The notes under the pieces were generated by a model, which worked only from the letters and a program-made list of their open reading frames with translations, had not been told where the DNA came from and did no database searches. From Acheta domesticus (Eukaryota > Arthropoda > Insecta > Orthoptera > Gryllidae): 64,000 nucleotides of DNA. Made by a program: the position numbers and the translations under genes. Below, in pieces: positions 33,465 to 44,774 of this stretch (within the stretch, counting starts at the first letter, position 1; each line of letters starts with the position of its first letter). The DNA lies in contig JAHLJT010009355.1 in NCBI GenBank assembly GCA_031308135.1, positions 1,921,217 through 1,985,216 on the forward strand, given 5' to 3'.

Positions 33465-34124
33465 TCTTCAAAAATCCTACATCACAGTTGATCCTGGACA
33501 ATTTTTTTTATATTACCTAAAATAACCTCTTTAGTTCTATTTTCAACTATCTTGAAAAACAGTGTTAACATACGTTCAGTTCCTCCAATGTCTCATTACT
33601 CTTTTACTCAGTGTCATTTCTTCTTCCCGAACTTTCATCAATTTAAAGAATAATGCGTTTCCCTTCCAAAGGTACGCGTTCACTCTCCAGAGTGATAAAA
33701 CCCTTCCCTTTAAAAATGCTTCGATGTGTCACAGTTTCAGCATGACACGCAATAATACGTTTCAATTTCGCCCGAGCAACTTGCAAATACGTAATAATCT
33801 TGCTTAATTTACTACAACTAAACCAATAACTCCTTGGTGCAAAACACATATTTGCATTCATAACTTCTTACGCCAATTTGAAGCACTTCTATCAGCAAAA
33901 TGACTTTTTGCAATAATTTCGTTTCTCTTGTGTACTTAATACATTCACGCCTAGATGCAATTAAAATCAATATCCTAGTTACTTTTATAAATAGAATAAA
34001 TAAAACTGTCAGAATCATTCTTAATTATGAACATTTCAAATTTTACAATGGAAAAATTAAGAAACTCCTTCTATCCTGTAGATACGAAATGTTCTGTGAA
34101 CTGATGAACTCATTCGTAGACCTC
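33465..34124. other. no gene recognised
   Basis: AT-rich sequence with short frames of ordinary composition. Confidence 0.45.
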
Positions 34125-34355
34125 AGTCGTCATCCTCTGATAACCCACAGCTAAACTATTTCATAATGATGCACTCTTGAATCTGTAATGTAATTCTAGG
34201 TGAAAAAAGTCCAGAAAAGTAATGATTTTGTAAATATATTAAGGTTATGGTGGTAAATATACCTATAGTACTCCTGAACTTCAAACAAAGCTAGGACAAA
34301 AGTTACATCGATATTGGCTCAGTATATTCAGAGATTATCTCTCTGTAACTCAATA
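34125..34355 (+). repeat. Dispersed repeat family E, copy 2
   Basis: Matches 26318-26560 in the same orientation (see that entry). Confidence 0.75.
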
Positions 34356-35234
34356 CACTTGTCTCTTTATACATTAGTGTAAATATATATTGTAAGTTTA
34401 TCATTTTTAAAAGAATCAGTTCAAACCGTCTTGTAAAATGGTGCTTTCGCTAACCTAAGGTTGGCTTAGCACATCACAAAGTTATTCCATCACTCTCAAA
34501 CATTTTCAGTGTGTTATTCACTCCCAATTTTTTAAGAAATTTCTTTAAGGAGTTTCCATTTTTCTCGAAGACCTGCTTTAATGTTCCTTTCTCTTCTAGA
34601 TTGCAGTACGTGCACAGCATTAGCAACACTCGTGCTTAAAAGGAACTTTTGGCCCCCCGGAGCTCCATAAAAAATTTCACGACGTCACTTTACATTATGG
34701 AAATTACGTTCCACCCACTTGCCACACCTTGGCTCCCCAGGGGAAGAATTTCACTTTGTTTCAGTTTACTTGGGTGTCTTTTTAAGTCGCAATTATAACT
34801 ACGTAACCCTTCTTACGTAACTTTCTAGCGCGACGGAAGAATGCATCTTTTATAAGATGTGTACAGTGGAGTTAAGTCATAAGCGATGGAGAAAAACTGT
34901 TCCTTCCAATGTATTACTTATAATCGTCCTATATTTTAAGACACTTGTATTGTGTAGTGGATTTTAAAATCATAAATACTTTAAAATGGAATAATGATAA
35001 TCGAAAATTTGGGAAATTTATTTATTTCTCGAATCTTCTAAAAAAGTAATTTCCTCTTCTTTTCCTTATTCTTGGATTGTTTTGTTCCTTACAACAATGT
35101 TAAACCGTTTTCTCCTCTTTTTCGTCTCATTCTTTTCTCAGAAACAATTTCACGATCAACAAACCAGATTGGATTGACACAAGGTTTCTAATCTATTTCT
35201 TTTTTTCGCTATTTACTTAGGTTCAATTTCCTAT
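34356..35234. other. no gene recognised
   Basis: AT-rich unassigned sequence. Confidence 0.5.
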
Positions 35235-35480
35235 CTTACCGGCGCAGATAGCTGAGAGTAACGATTGTTGTAACGTAGTTTCTCTGACTGAGAGGTTGTA
35301 GTGTGTAAGACCAGCCAGTTGTGGATTTTCTACACTCTGTAAATAGCTAGACTGAATTCAGTCTCGCTCTGTAGGAGTCCTACTCCGGGTGGGTGATCTG
35401 ACCAGTGGGTTTTCGTGATTCCTCACAAAAATGAGAGAATGGAGTGGCAGTCGAGGGACGGACCACATCCTTGCATTTTC

Positions 35481-35544
<64 letters not shown>

Positions 35545-35640
35545 TACTTACTTGGAAACAGTACGAGATACATATCGGGAGACTAGTCCGAAGATTTTCC
35601 CAGCTGGAGAGGTAACCCAATGGTGTAAATAGCTGGAAGG
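35235..35640 (+). repeat. SINE-like family W, diverged copy 2, with (CA)n
   Basis: The shared order with 61705-62060 is CTCTGACTGAGAGGT, GGATTTT.TACAC, GAATTCAGTC, GTGGGTTTTCGTGATT, a CA-rich stretch, then TTTCCCAGCTGGAGAGGTAACCC. An inserted perfect (CA)n microsatellite occupies 35488-35539. Confidence 0.5.
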
Positions 35641-35924
35641 CCCCAGAAGGTGATGTGTAGCCGAAAGCTGAATTTCAGGTTGCGGTGAAGACACGATGGA
35701 CAGTGAACCTGGAATACTTGTAAACCGAAAAAGAACGAATACGAGTATTTGATAAAACCTTGAAGATCCGAGAAAAAACGGGAAGGTGAAAAAACCTGGA
35801 TGAACGCGGGGAAAACTGGGAATTTGATCTGAAAATCAGGATTTTTCGTTATTTTGCGATTTATTCCCACATTTAGCACAAATTCACAACGGCATCCTAT
35901 TAAGTAAAGAGTTTAAATCAACTC

Positions 35925-36121
35925 AGTACGTGATAAACATTTATGGAGTGTTTCTATGCTTATACAATGCACATTTTTTTGCCTAGAAAGCATATTTTGA
36001 AACGAACTTATTGCGGTTCATCTACTGGGAATATCCACGTAGTTTATTAGACAAAATATGCTTAAAATTGTCTTAAGAGCTTATTTTCCAAGTTTCGACG
36101 TTTCCTCTTCCGGACACCCTG
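35925..36121 (+). repeat. Family F element, single arm
   Basis: It matches the right arm of the fold-back element at 58398-58953: TTATGGAGTGTTTCTATGCTT, GCACATTTTTTTGCC, GGAATATCCACGTAGTTTAT, TTGTCTTAAGAGCTTATTTT, CCAAGTTTCGACGTTTCCTC, ending CCGGACACCCTG and followed by TATATG. Confidence 0.85.
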
Positions 36122-36394
36122 TATATGTAAGATAATGATAACCCTCGTAGTGCTCGCTCCGGACGCAACCTCATCTGAGATAACGTAAAGAAGTGATGTT
36201 TCTGTCGCGTAGGTGTATCAGAAAAATATCCATTGCTTCTCTCACGCAATGTTTTACGTACTCTTGTATGCAGGTGTATTAGCCAATACAGAGGAAACAA
36301 CGGTCCGTATTTGGACAAAAGGCCTTGGGCGAGTGTTGGAGCGGCCGGAAGCGCCAGGCGGGCAGTGGTGAAGGCACCCGCCGCGTGGGTGTCG
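36122..36394. other. no gene recognised
   Basis: CpG-richer sequence leading into the G-rich tract. Confidence 0.4.
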
Positions 36395-36575
36395 ACGCGG
36401 GCGCAGGGGGTGGGGGGTGGGGGAGGGGCGGTAATGTTATGTAACGCCCAATGGGCGACGCGGCGCCTGAACACACATCGGGGCGCGTGGGCAAACAGGC
36501 GCGCACAGCGCTCCCCGCGGAGGCTGTCATAACACGCTCCCCCACCCCCTCCCCACCCCCCTGCCCCTCCCAGGA
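36395..36575. repeat. G-rich tract facing a complementary C-rich tract
   Basis: CGCAGGGGGTGGGGGGTGGG, then GGAGGGGCGG, at 36398-36432. About 100 bp on come CGCTCCCCCACCCCCTCCCC, ACCCCCCTGCCCC at 36533-36573. The two can pair as an inverted repeat, and the first meets the usual G-quadruplex pattern. The 300-bp neighbourhood is CpG-rich. Confidence 0.7.
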
Positions 36576-36689
36576 TGTTGTGATTGACATCACCCTCTTC
36601 GCGCAGGGGTTGGGGGCGCTGCGTTGCTAGTACTATTGCTATAGTTCAATCCCAGCCACTGAAATAGAAATGGGGGGGGTCACGTGGCA

Positions 36690-36900
36690 GGATTAAAAGA
36701 TGACAGATGGACATACGTGTTAACAACCTGGGACCCAAATCTTGGAAAAGGAAGGAGACGTCCTAAATAAATTTTGGCCGATGTTTTTAAGAACGTATAT
36801 GACAACGTATGGTCAAGAATAGATTGGAACAGTGAAACATGGAAGGCTCAAGAGAAACAAATGACACAAAGCATTAGTGAAAGGATGTGTTAAATGGGAA
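36690..36900 (+). pseudogene. C-terminal LINE fragment
   Basis: One plus frame reads DRWTYVLTTWDPNLGKGRRR, PK, stop, then ILADVFKNVYDNVWSRIDWN, SETWKAQEKQ. The W-P-G-R-R-P-x-W-A-D...W-R-I-A-W-K pattern is the usual C-terminal tail of endonuclease-RT LINEs, broken by one stop. No upstream RT is present. Confidence 0.65.
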
Positions 36901-37339
36901 GAAGTGCAAGTCTAAATACTAAAGTAAATATAGCTGTAAAAACTAAAATAAAAGTAGATGTGTAAACGAAGTTAAATGAAAAGTGACCAACAAAAATGAG
37001 ACTAGAATGTATCTGAAAACTGAGTGCAGCTAGTATTAAAATAGCATGTAGTGCAAAGTACAGGCAGGAAAAGTGAAATTTGAGGCAATTTGACATTACT
37101 TCCTCTTCACAAAGATCCGAAAATTCTTGATTCGGAATGCACGGTACCCAAGAAGCCGGGAGAAGAGGTAAATCTGATAACTTGTAGTGAAATCCTGGTG
37201 GTCATTGAAGCCTCTACATTGCTTTGTAAGAAAGACGATTGCAGTATCCTGCATATTAGCAAACTTCTTTAAAAAAATTGTTTTGATCTATACATATGAC
37301 CTTATGGTCATTGGTTAAAGGAAACAAAATAAAAACAAC
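36901..37339. other. no gene recognised
   Basis: AT-rich unassigned sequence. Confidence 0.45.
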
Positions 37340-37580
37340 AAACATTTAAAATTGGCGCGGACAAGACGAACCGATCGTGCCGGCAGAATGAACGAATTCG
37401 TCACAAACGCCGATTCAAGACCGAGCGAGCGAGGGAGGGAGGGAGCAGAGGGAGACGGGCGGTCGGCGGGAAGCTCTGGAAGGGTAGCGGTGATGGAATG
37501 GCGGCGAACACGAAGGGTAAGTGGAAGCAGAGAAAATCGGGCGGCATCGAGCGAAGTGACTTTGTAGAAACTGAATAAAC
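37340..37580 (+). promoter_or_regulatory. CpG-rich patch with a small start-codon ORF (candidate promoter/first exon)
   Basis: A CpG-rich patch (ACCGAGCGAGCGAGGGAGGG, then GACGGGCGGTCGGCGGG) precedes GGAATGGCGGCG at 37496. From the ATG at 37498 a 26-codon frame begins MAANTKGKWKQRKSGG and stops at 37576-37578. A consensus donor GTAAGT lies at 37517. It could be a 5' exon, a uORF or chance; no downstream exon can be tied to it. Confidence 0.22.
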
Positions 37581-38881
37581 TAGTGGAAACAGATAAGTAG
37601 AATACGAATGTGGTGATGAACGGTAAATATTGAGGGCATGGTCGTGAATTGACTAACATATCATCACGAGAGGTGGACACGTAGTAATTCAGTGAAACGG
37701 AGCGAGAAATCCAACACAGGAACTAAGTAACTGATGTTGTTGAGAGGCAAAGTAATTCGACGAGGAAAAAGACGATCTACTGACCAAAACCCGTAACTGC
37801 ATCGTCATGTGTTAGTGAGAGTGACTGTTCAGTACACAGACACGTGTATCGGAAGGAGAGTGCAGCAAGGTGTACCGATGCCAGCTGGTACTATACAAAC
37901 GATATGGTTAAACTAATGGAATGGCCATTGAACTATGATGTACTTTATCTTGTGAAACTGTTTGTGTATGGAGCGAACTGTTTGGAGCGGCGGCTAGAGG
38001 CAGCAGCGGTGCCTGGCGACGACGCTACAAGGTCGCCCAAAGGCGGCGAGCCAAGCGCCGGCAACATTCCGACAACACGGCAACGAGGATAGAGTGCTAA
38101 GGGTGCACGAGTGCACGATCGATTCAGAACTAGGGAAATGTTGACTGAGAAGGATGGGACGCTAAAACCCTTTTCTGTATTTTTTAGCTGTATTTTTAGA
38201 CAAGTAAATTTTCATTACTTACGAATGAATGCAAGAGTGGTGTATGGACATGTAGTAAAAGACAGGAAGTTCCCATTAGGGTGTCTAAGAGCAATGATAA
38301 GAATTAGTCCAAAAAGATTACTAATAGAGATATGACAAGGTTTTTTGTTTGAGGTATTAAAATTGCATTTAACAAAGTTTGCATGTTTTGATCAGATACG
38401 ACTTTTATTTCATGTTTAAATATTTATGATGGCTATATTTCATTTGGAATAACTCGGTTTTATGTTACCAACAAAGCTGACAGTCGTATGTGTTAACATT
38501 CTTACAAAGGTGATCTTGCTTCAAGAAATCCTAATCCTAAACAAATAGCTTTTTACATTTCCAAAAAAAAAAAGAAAAGTATTTGCCTAAAAATCAGTTC
38601 CCTAGTGATTACATTTGCTAACATTGTACTTTTACTGTTGTAAAATTACTGTTTGCTAACATTATATTTTTGTCTACAGGTGAGTTTCTCGTTCTGCTGC
38701 GGATGTTTGTGACTTGCGTGGCGTTCGAGGTACGCATGAGAGTGAGTATTTGTCAGAGCAATAAAATTCAAGTATTATTTATAACTGCATTAGTAAATAT
38801 TTGCATTCACGTAGGTCTCTTAACGATTTTACGAGATTGGAGCGCAGCATGGTAGAGACTCATATTACTTTCCTAACAATC
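37581..38881. other. no gene recognised
   Basis: Includes a CpG-richer patch at 37980-38100. TTTTTGTCTACAG at 38668-38680 looks like a splice acceptor, with GAG|GTACGC 50 bp on, but the enclosed 50 bp shows no recognisable peptide. Confidence 0.35.
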
Positions 38882-39130
38882 TTTTAGGAGTTATTTAACG
38901 ATACAGATTCAAAAATCTTTACGTGCGTTGCGGATTGCGTTTACATGGATATTTATATTCGTTTTTAATAAAATATTTCATATTTTTAAAATCAAAGTGC
39001 AATTTGTCACGTCTCTGTGAATTTATTTTTCTTTAGAGATCTCATTTATAAATATTGCTTACGTGTGAGAGCCGTAAAGGGATAGTATAGTTCTGAAATA
39101 ATATAGGAGATGATATTGTGCCACACGCCA
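38882..39130 (+). repeat. Dispersed repeat family D, copy 3
   Basis: Matches 22530-22790: TTTTAGGAGTTATTTA, GCGTTGCGGATTGCGTTTA, CAATTTGTCACGTCTCTGTG, GTGTGAGAGCCG and CTGAAATAATATAGGAGA. Confidence 0.75.
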
Positions 39131-41225
39131 GCAGTGGTGCAGCAGAACTTGTATTGATTTGCTTGAAGCAAGTAGCAATGCATAAGATAAAGATAAATAT
39201 TTTTAATGTAAAAGTAATGCGCTTTGAAATAAATTGGAAGAAAATTATAGTATTTTGTTACGAATTGAACCAATTGCATTAAAAACTTTAATCTTAAACA
39301 CCATGGTTTGTATAAAATTGATCCTTTTCCTCTTTCACAAGAATTGGATAAAGAGAAAGTCCTGACAACGCCGGGTATTTTGCTACTTTATTATATACAG
39401 CAACAGGTCTTACCCACGTTTTCGTTACTAGGGCCTGTCAATAAGGGGCATTCTTCCAAAAAATAGCGGCTGCCGGTACACCATTACAAAACATTCTCTT
39501 CTTACGAAATAATTGCGGAAAAGTAAAAATGTAGCATTCTAGAACATCTGCGATAATTTATCATATCTCTTAATATTTAGTGTTACAAATTTATGTATAC
39601 TTTAATAACATATGTTTGCATTAATTGTGTGACGAAGATCTTTGATTAATATACAATGGTTATTAATTGAGTGCTTAAAAAATAGTTCAAAAGCTAAGTC
39701 AAGCTTACGAACAAAATGAAGAAATTAATCCGGACGTAAATTTAAAACTCTCCGAAAGTGTCGGTAGTACTTTGAGAATATCCGATATATACAGTTATTC
39801 TTTGCCGTAAATCCTTCAGAATGAAAATACTTTAGAGTGCATCTGCATTACAAAGAGTTTCTCTCTGTAACATTCTTGTTGCAAGAAACAAAAGATAGAA
39901 GTCTTACTTCCATCTTTTCCGTCTGAAGAACTCGAACTTGGACTTTCTAGACGAGAACAGAGACAATTCAGAACTTCGTATGATGAAATTAAACCATCAC
40001 TCTACTGTCCTTTGTCATTCGTTGTCTCCTTAAACTCTTGTCTTTGCCTGAAAACATTTTCATCTATTCCCCTTGGATACGTTAGTAAACCCTTCTCACA
40101 AATTTAGCAGTAAAATCATCTATACGTAATAGCATGGATAAGAGTCTCTCACGTATTGCGATGAGGCAACGAAATAAAACGATATGTTTTAGAAACAAAA
40201 TTATTTTGTAATTTTGCAAGTACTTCATTCTGCAACTTTACGAGCACGTGAAGCAAATGGAAGCTGAATTGGGAGGAGAGAATATTAATGGCGCAATTCG
40301 TTGACGGGGTTCATCAGAAATGCTGAGTCAAACCAACAGTCTCGTTTATTGTTTTTATGAAATTCGGAGGGTTTAAAGGATTAAAATTGATTAGCTTGTA
40401 TTCAAAATAACTTGTCTCCAAGAAATGCCATTACACAGGAAGCCAAAAGAACCAAATTCAGGCTTGTAATATAGCGATAAATCTATTCAAATTATTTGTT
40501 TCGTTCTAGATCTGATTAGCTCAGGCTGGGAGTGTGAAGTCGCCTCAGACAATAGGAAGTCCAGGCTGGCCAACTTAAGAGAAGTGCGGGCGGTGATTCC
40601 TTCACTGGGAAATTTGTTTTCATCATGAAATGTGAATCGTGTTTTCATCATGAAAATGTGAATGGTCTCTATAATTCAAAGGTAATGCTGTAAAATATTG
40701 TATAGTATCTTGTGCCACCTCATCTGCTTCAAAGGTACTGCAATAGTTATTATTGTAACCTTATATGCTGACGTCAAGTTGTACTTGTACCTCAGCTTGC
40801 AAGTAGGACTCGTTTCGTCGTTTTGCGGAAATCCCCGTAAAAAGGGTTTATTGTAATTTTTCAATTCTGTCGCAACATAAACTATATAACCGGATTATGC
40901 AAATTTCTAAGATTCGGGCTGAAGTAAACTCAGGAGGTCGTTAAGCATTATTTGTCAACAGCGAGTGCACTATAATTCAGACGGCTCGCTGGCTGGATAA
41001 GGTTCTGGCGACCTAAATTGGGCGCGATCACATGGTCACGGCAATGAAGAGTTGAAGTAATTTGTTTCCAAATTATTTCAATATTCAAATATTTGTTTTC
41101 TTCATTTTCATTTGGAATAGTTAACATTTTTGCAATACATCGAACTATCATCAGGGCTTTGAATCAATGTAAGTACAACCACCTGGACTTTCTTTAAAAA
41201 TAGAAATATTCTACTTATGATTTAG
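39131..41225. other. no gene recognised
   Basis: Two kb of AT-rich sequence without recognisable coding or repeat structure. Confidence 0.5.
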
Positions 41226-41508
41226 GCGCTAATGATGTTCACGGACGGATGGACGGACGTTTTGCTTTCAGTTGGTTTTTCGGTATCAAGGACCACAGAA
41301 CAGGGATTCTGGCCACGCCACTTGTTAGAGGATTTTTTTCTTAATTTAGCCTCTGAATTTAGCCCTTATCAGGGACCTGCAATGAGTTTTTTTCTGCCGA
41401 CAATTCGCCATTTTTTCATGCAGCATTAGATAATGTTCCCTATACTACGTATAGGTACTTACATAATTTTCTCTATACTCCGTATATAGGTATGTACACG
41501 AGAAAGTA
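41226..41508 (-). repeat. Dispersed repeat family A, copy 3 (5' part, reverse)
   Basis: The reverse complement starts TTTCTCGTGTACATACC, with ATATACGGAGTATAGAG, then GCCAGAATCCCTG, CCTTGATACCGAAAAACCAA, a CCGT tract and GAACATCATTAGCGCCTAAA. It stops there, so only the 5' ~280 bp of the family are present. It abuts a (TAA)n LINE tail on its 5' side. Confidence 0.85.
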
Positions 41509-41515
41509 AAAAGAA

Positions 41516-41640
41516 ATATTATTATTATTATTATTATTAAGTTTATTATCTTTCAAATGGACTGTTGTCCGATGGCAAGTTACAAATACTAATCTTAGAC
41601 GATATTCAAAATGTAATACAATAGTAAAATAAGATTATTA
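41516..41640 (-). repeat. LINE-like 3' end with AATAAA and (TAA)n tail
   Basis: On the minus strand, GCCATCGGACAACAGTCC is followed by ATTTGAAAGATAATAAACTT and (AATAAT)n. AATAAA plus a TAA tail resembles the 3' end of the LINE at 10.55 kb in layout, though the sequence differs. Confidence 0.5.
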
Positions 41641-41648
41641 TAATAATA

Positions 41649-41655
<7 letters not shown>

Positions 41656-41704
<49 letters not shown>
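41656..41704. repeat. (AT)n microsatellite, 3' tail of the RTE-like LINE
   Basis: About 24 AT units begin ten bases after the stop codon of the minus-strand LINE frame. Short tandem tails directly after the stop are typical of RTE elements. Confidence 0.85.
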
Positions 41705-41705
<1 letters not shown>

Positions 41706-41708
<3 letters not shown>

Positions 41709-42640
41709 AGTGGTTTACATCTGGCGATGTTTCTCGGTTCCTCTTTTCCAGCCTTCTCTATCCATTACATATTCGTCTGTCAAATTTCTTGTCGCAGTCA
41801 GTATTCCTTGTTTCCATGGGGTTGATGGTCTGCCCCTCCGTCTTCTATACGGTGGTATCCATTTATATACTTGTTTGGGCCACCTCTCTTCTGGCATTCT
41901 CAGCAGATGTCCGTACCATTGAAGCTGTTTTCGTTCTACAGTATCTATTATATCCTTTTTAATTTCCATTTTATCCTTTATTTCATCATTACGTACGTGG
42001 TGTAAACGAGATATTCTGCAACTTCGTCTCAGAAAGTCCATTTGAAACGTCAATAATCTCTTTTTGTTCTTAGTTTCCATACTTCTGAGCCATATGTAAC
42101 AATGGTCTCTATTATGGTACTGTATATATTTTTCTTTGTTTTCTTTGATAACTGGGAGTTCCAGGGAATTGAATTTAGCATATTTATGACTCGTTTCCCT
42201 TGATTTATCTTATTATTAATATCTTTGTTGCTTGTGCCCTCTTTTGAAACTGTAAAGCCTAAATATTTAAAATCATCACATAATTGTATTTTATCATTTC
42301 CAATACACAGATCTTTTCCATGTTCTCCTGTAACCATATACATTGTTTTGGACACATTTATTTGCAATCCCCAGAGATCAAATTCCTGTTTTAATTTTCT
42401 AAACATATAGTTCATATCTTGCTCATCCTCAGCCATTATGACTAGATCATCTGCAAAGAGTAGAACATCCAGTGTTGATTCTCCAATTTGCATTTCCATT
42501 ACACTGCATTTCCTCCTCCATTCTCTCAAAGCTTCGGCAATGAACATGTTAAAAAGAGTTGGGGACATACAGCACCCCTGTCTCAATCCTTTAGAAATTA
42601 TTATATCATCTGATACTTGTCCGTTTACTTTCACAACTTA
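41706..42640 (-). pseudogene. 5'-truncated RTE-type LINE, RT palm to C-terminus
   Basis: The first open part (42634-42050) carries KGLRQGCCMSPTLFNMFI, the catalytic LLFADDLVIMAEDE (FADD intact), the LQINVSKT box, DDFKYLGFTVS and ETIVTYGSEVWKLR. A frameshift in the 42080-42050 overlap leads to the second part (to 41715): FLRRSCRISRLHHVRN, KQLQWYGHLLRMPEERWPKQ and RRRRGRPSTPW. These are the hallmark C-terminal motifs of RTE-like LINEs. The 5' half including the endonuclease is gone, the truncation lying near 42640. The RT box is intact, so this is a recent dead-on-arrival copy. Confidence 0.88.
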
Positions 42641-42859
42641 CTTTTCTTACTTACTTTGTTGTGAAATTAATATTAATAATACAATAATTAATAATACAAC
42701 AGTACTCCCAGTTTTTATACAATTAAGAATTTTGAAAGTAAACAGTACCTTACAAGTAATACAATAGTTATTACTTAGCCTATATATTATAAATCAAATG
42801 AACATATAAGAAAACGAAAAGCATAGTTATCTCAGTGCTGTTACTCCCCTAATCCGACG

Positions 42860-43265
42860 TGCACAGGTTTATCTTTGGAAATTCTGCCTTTCTTGAGGCG
42901 CAGGGTAGCGCAAATATCACGCCCCGGCATTACGCGAACACGTGACACATCCAGCAATTTCGCTGGGCTGAGCGCCGCCAACGCCACAACAGAAGAAGGT
43001 CCGTGCGCCGGCAGCGCACAGCGAGGCCCTCCGCCGAGACTAATTGTCTGCCCTGTTGACCCCCGTAAGCCTCTTACATTTGCACAGCGCGGCGCGGAGC
43101 CTCGCGGAGGCGGCAAGCGGCGGTGTAGGCGGCCCCCGCCGGCGGCGGAGTGCGTCTACATGTGTAGAGGGGCCAGACCGCAGGGCGGGGGGGGGGAGGC
43201 TGCGAACGCAGCTCGGAGGATGTGCGAAGCGAAGTGCAGTGTCGGAAGGTGTGAGACTCTGAGGT
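42860..43265. promoter_or_regulatory. CpG-rich island, no gene assigned
   Basis: CpG-dense 400 bp (GCGCGGCGCGGAGCCTCGCG near 43087; a run of nine or more G near 43188) in AT-rich surroundings. Overlapping frames on both strands arise because stops are rare at this composition. A promoter or first exon is possible but unproven. Confidence 0.3.
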
Positions 43266-43379
43266 CGAAACTGCAGGTGGCGAAGTTGGAAAAAGTGGAT
43301 TTTACCAAAAAGCCTCAAATGCAACATTTAATGCTTCTACCTGACATGTTGTTTCATGTTGAAATATAATCAATTATTA

Positions 43380-44290
43380 CAGTAATCCCTCAACATTCGC
43401 GAGAGTTAGGTTCCCAAAAAACTCGCGAATGTCAAATCTGCGAATGTTGAGTCTACATTTTAATGAAGCAAGTAGAGTTAGGTTCCTGGGTATCGAAAAG
43501 CTGTTTAAAAAAGAAAGAAAAAATTCTAATAAACAATTGCAAAGGAACTGAGTAAGTACTACTATAAGAGTTCGCAATTAACATCCAAAGAGAAGAAATA
43601 AAACAATATTTGAAACTAATTTCAAAGTTGAGAGTGATTGAATATAGGATTTGGTTATTTGTTTGGTTCATCATCCTCCTCGTTATTCTTATATTCAAAC
43701 ATGGAAAAGTCGCTGCTTCTATTTCCCTCTTAAATTTCGAACTTATTTCCATGTTCGGATCACATTCGAGTGCTCTTTCCACCAGAGTTTGTTGAAGTTT
43801 TGGAACACAAAAAACAGCTTCAACATTGAAATTGGTCCAGGACGCAGTTTCGCTTCCGTTACTTCATTACATTCCAGGCTTTCTTTGCTGATGATTTCCC
43901 GAAGCTGCTCTTCAGTGAAGTCATTATAATGCGAGTTGCATGATCCTGAATGGCTTTTCCGTTCATGTGGCCAAAAACCTCATCTCTAATTGCACGCAAC
44001 TGAATTGAATTATTTTACAATTCTGATATTCTGTTAATGTAAATTGATATTCCAACTTTGATATTTTTGCAGAACGTGATACTTTGAGCTCCGGTGTCTA
44101 CTGAGTTTGTTTCCCAGATGACGCTGATAAAGGACATGAAATGTGCTAGCTTTCAAAAGAGTACGACCAAAGACGAACTCGACGAACTCGCGAATGTTGA
44201 AGTCGCGAATGTTAAAATCGGTAGCATTTCTCTAATCGCGGATGTTCGGATCATGTGAATAGAGAATTCGCGTATGTCGAGGGATTGATG
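43380..44290 (-). mobile_element. pogo/Tigger-like DNA transposon remnant (911 bp)
   Basis: Ends are CAGTAATCCCTCAACATTCG and (reverse complement) CATCAATCCCTCGACATACG, flanked by TA at 43378-43379 and 44291-44292. CAG..ATCCCTC ends with TA duplication fit the pogo/Tigger group. Minus-strand pieces FTEEQLREIISKESL, near 43880, and ALECDPNMEISSKFKREIEA, near 43770-43710, resemble the C-terminal tail of CENP-B/jerky-like pogo transposases. The DDE domain is absent, so it is internally deleted and dead. Subterminal TTCGCGAATGT repeats sit near both ends. Confidence 0.8.
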
Positions 44291-44395
44291 TACGGAGAAG
44301 ACACACTTCCTTGATTTAAATGTACTTGTATTTTTCAGATTTTTTTGTGTCAAAATATTTATCCTGTAAAAATTATTTTTCAGATAAATGTGAAA

Positions 44396-44750
44396 CAAAA
44401 TTAATTTAAACCATGTTTTTTTGCCCACGTTTCGGAAAATATATTTCCATCCTCAGGGCTTTCAACCACCAAAGGAGTGTTCACGTAATTAATAAATCTG
44501 CTACGTAATGTGGATGCTAAGGTTTCCTCACAGGCAGTGAGGTACATTCACAGATCTCCACCATGCGAACCTATACCATGAGTACAACTAGTAGATTCTA
44601 CCAGTGCCGTAGTACAGTGATGAGGTGACTTAGTATACAAATTATGTAGCAGATTAATTAATTATGTGTACACTCATTTGGTGGTTGAAAGCCCTGGTGA
44701 TGGAAATATATTTTCCAAAACGTTGGCAAATATGGTTTAAATGAATTTTG
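44396..44750. mobile_element. Fold-back MITE (355 bp, ~115-bp inverted arms)
   Basis: The left arm CAAAATTAATTTAAACCATG, then ACGTTTCGGAAAATATATTT and GGGCTTTCAACCACCAAA, is mirrored by TTTGGTGGTTGAAAGCCC, then AAATATATTTTCCAAAACGT and GGTTTAAATGAATTTTG. The loop is about 120 bp. No transposase and no clear target duplication. Confidence 0.88.
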
Positions 44751-44774
44751 CTTCTAGTGACCAAGCCCCGTTAA

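Noticed and set aside
38668..38736. Possible 50-bp exon between TTTTTGTCTACAG and GTACGC
   Set aside because: Splice-like edges occur often by chance; the peptide is not recognisable and no partner exons are visible.
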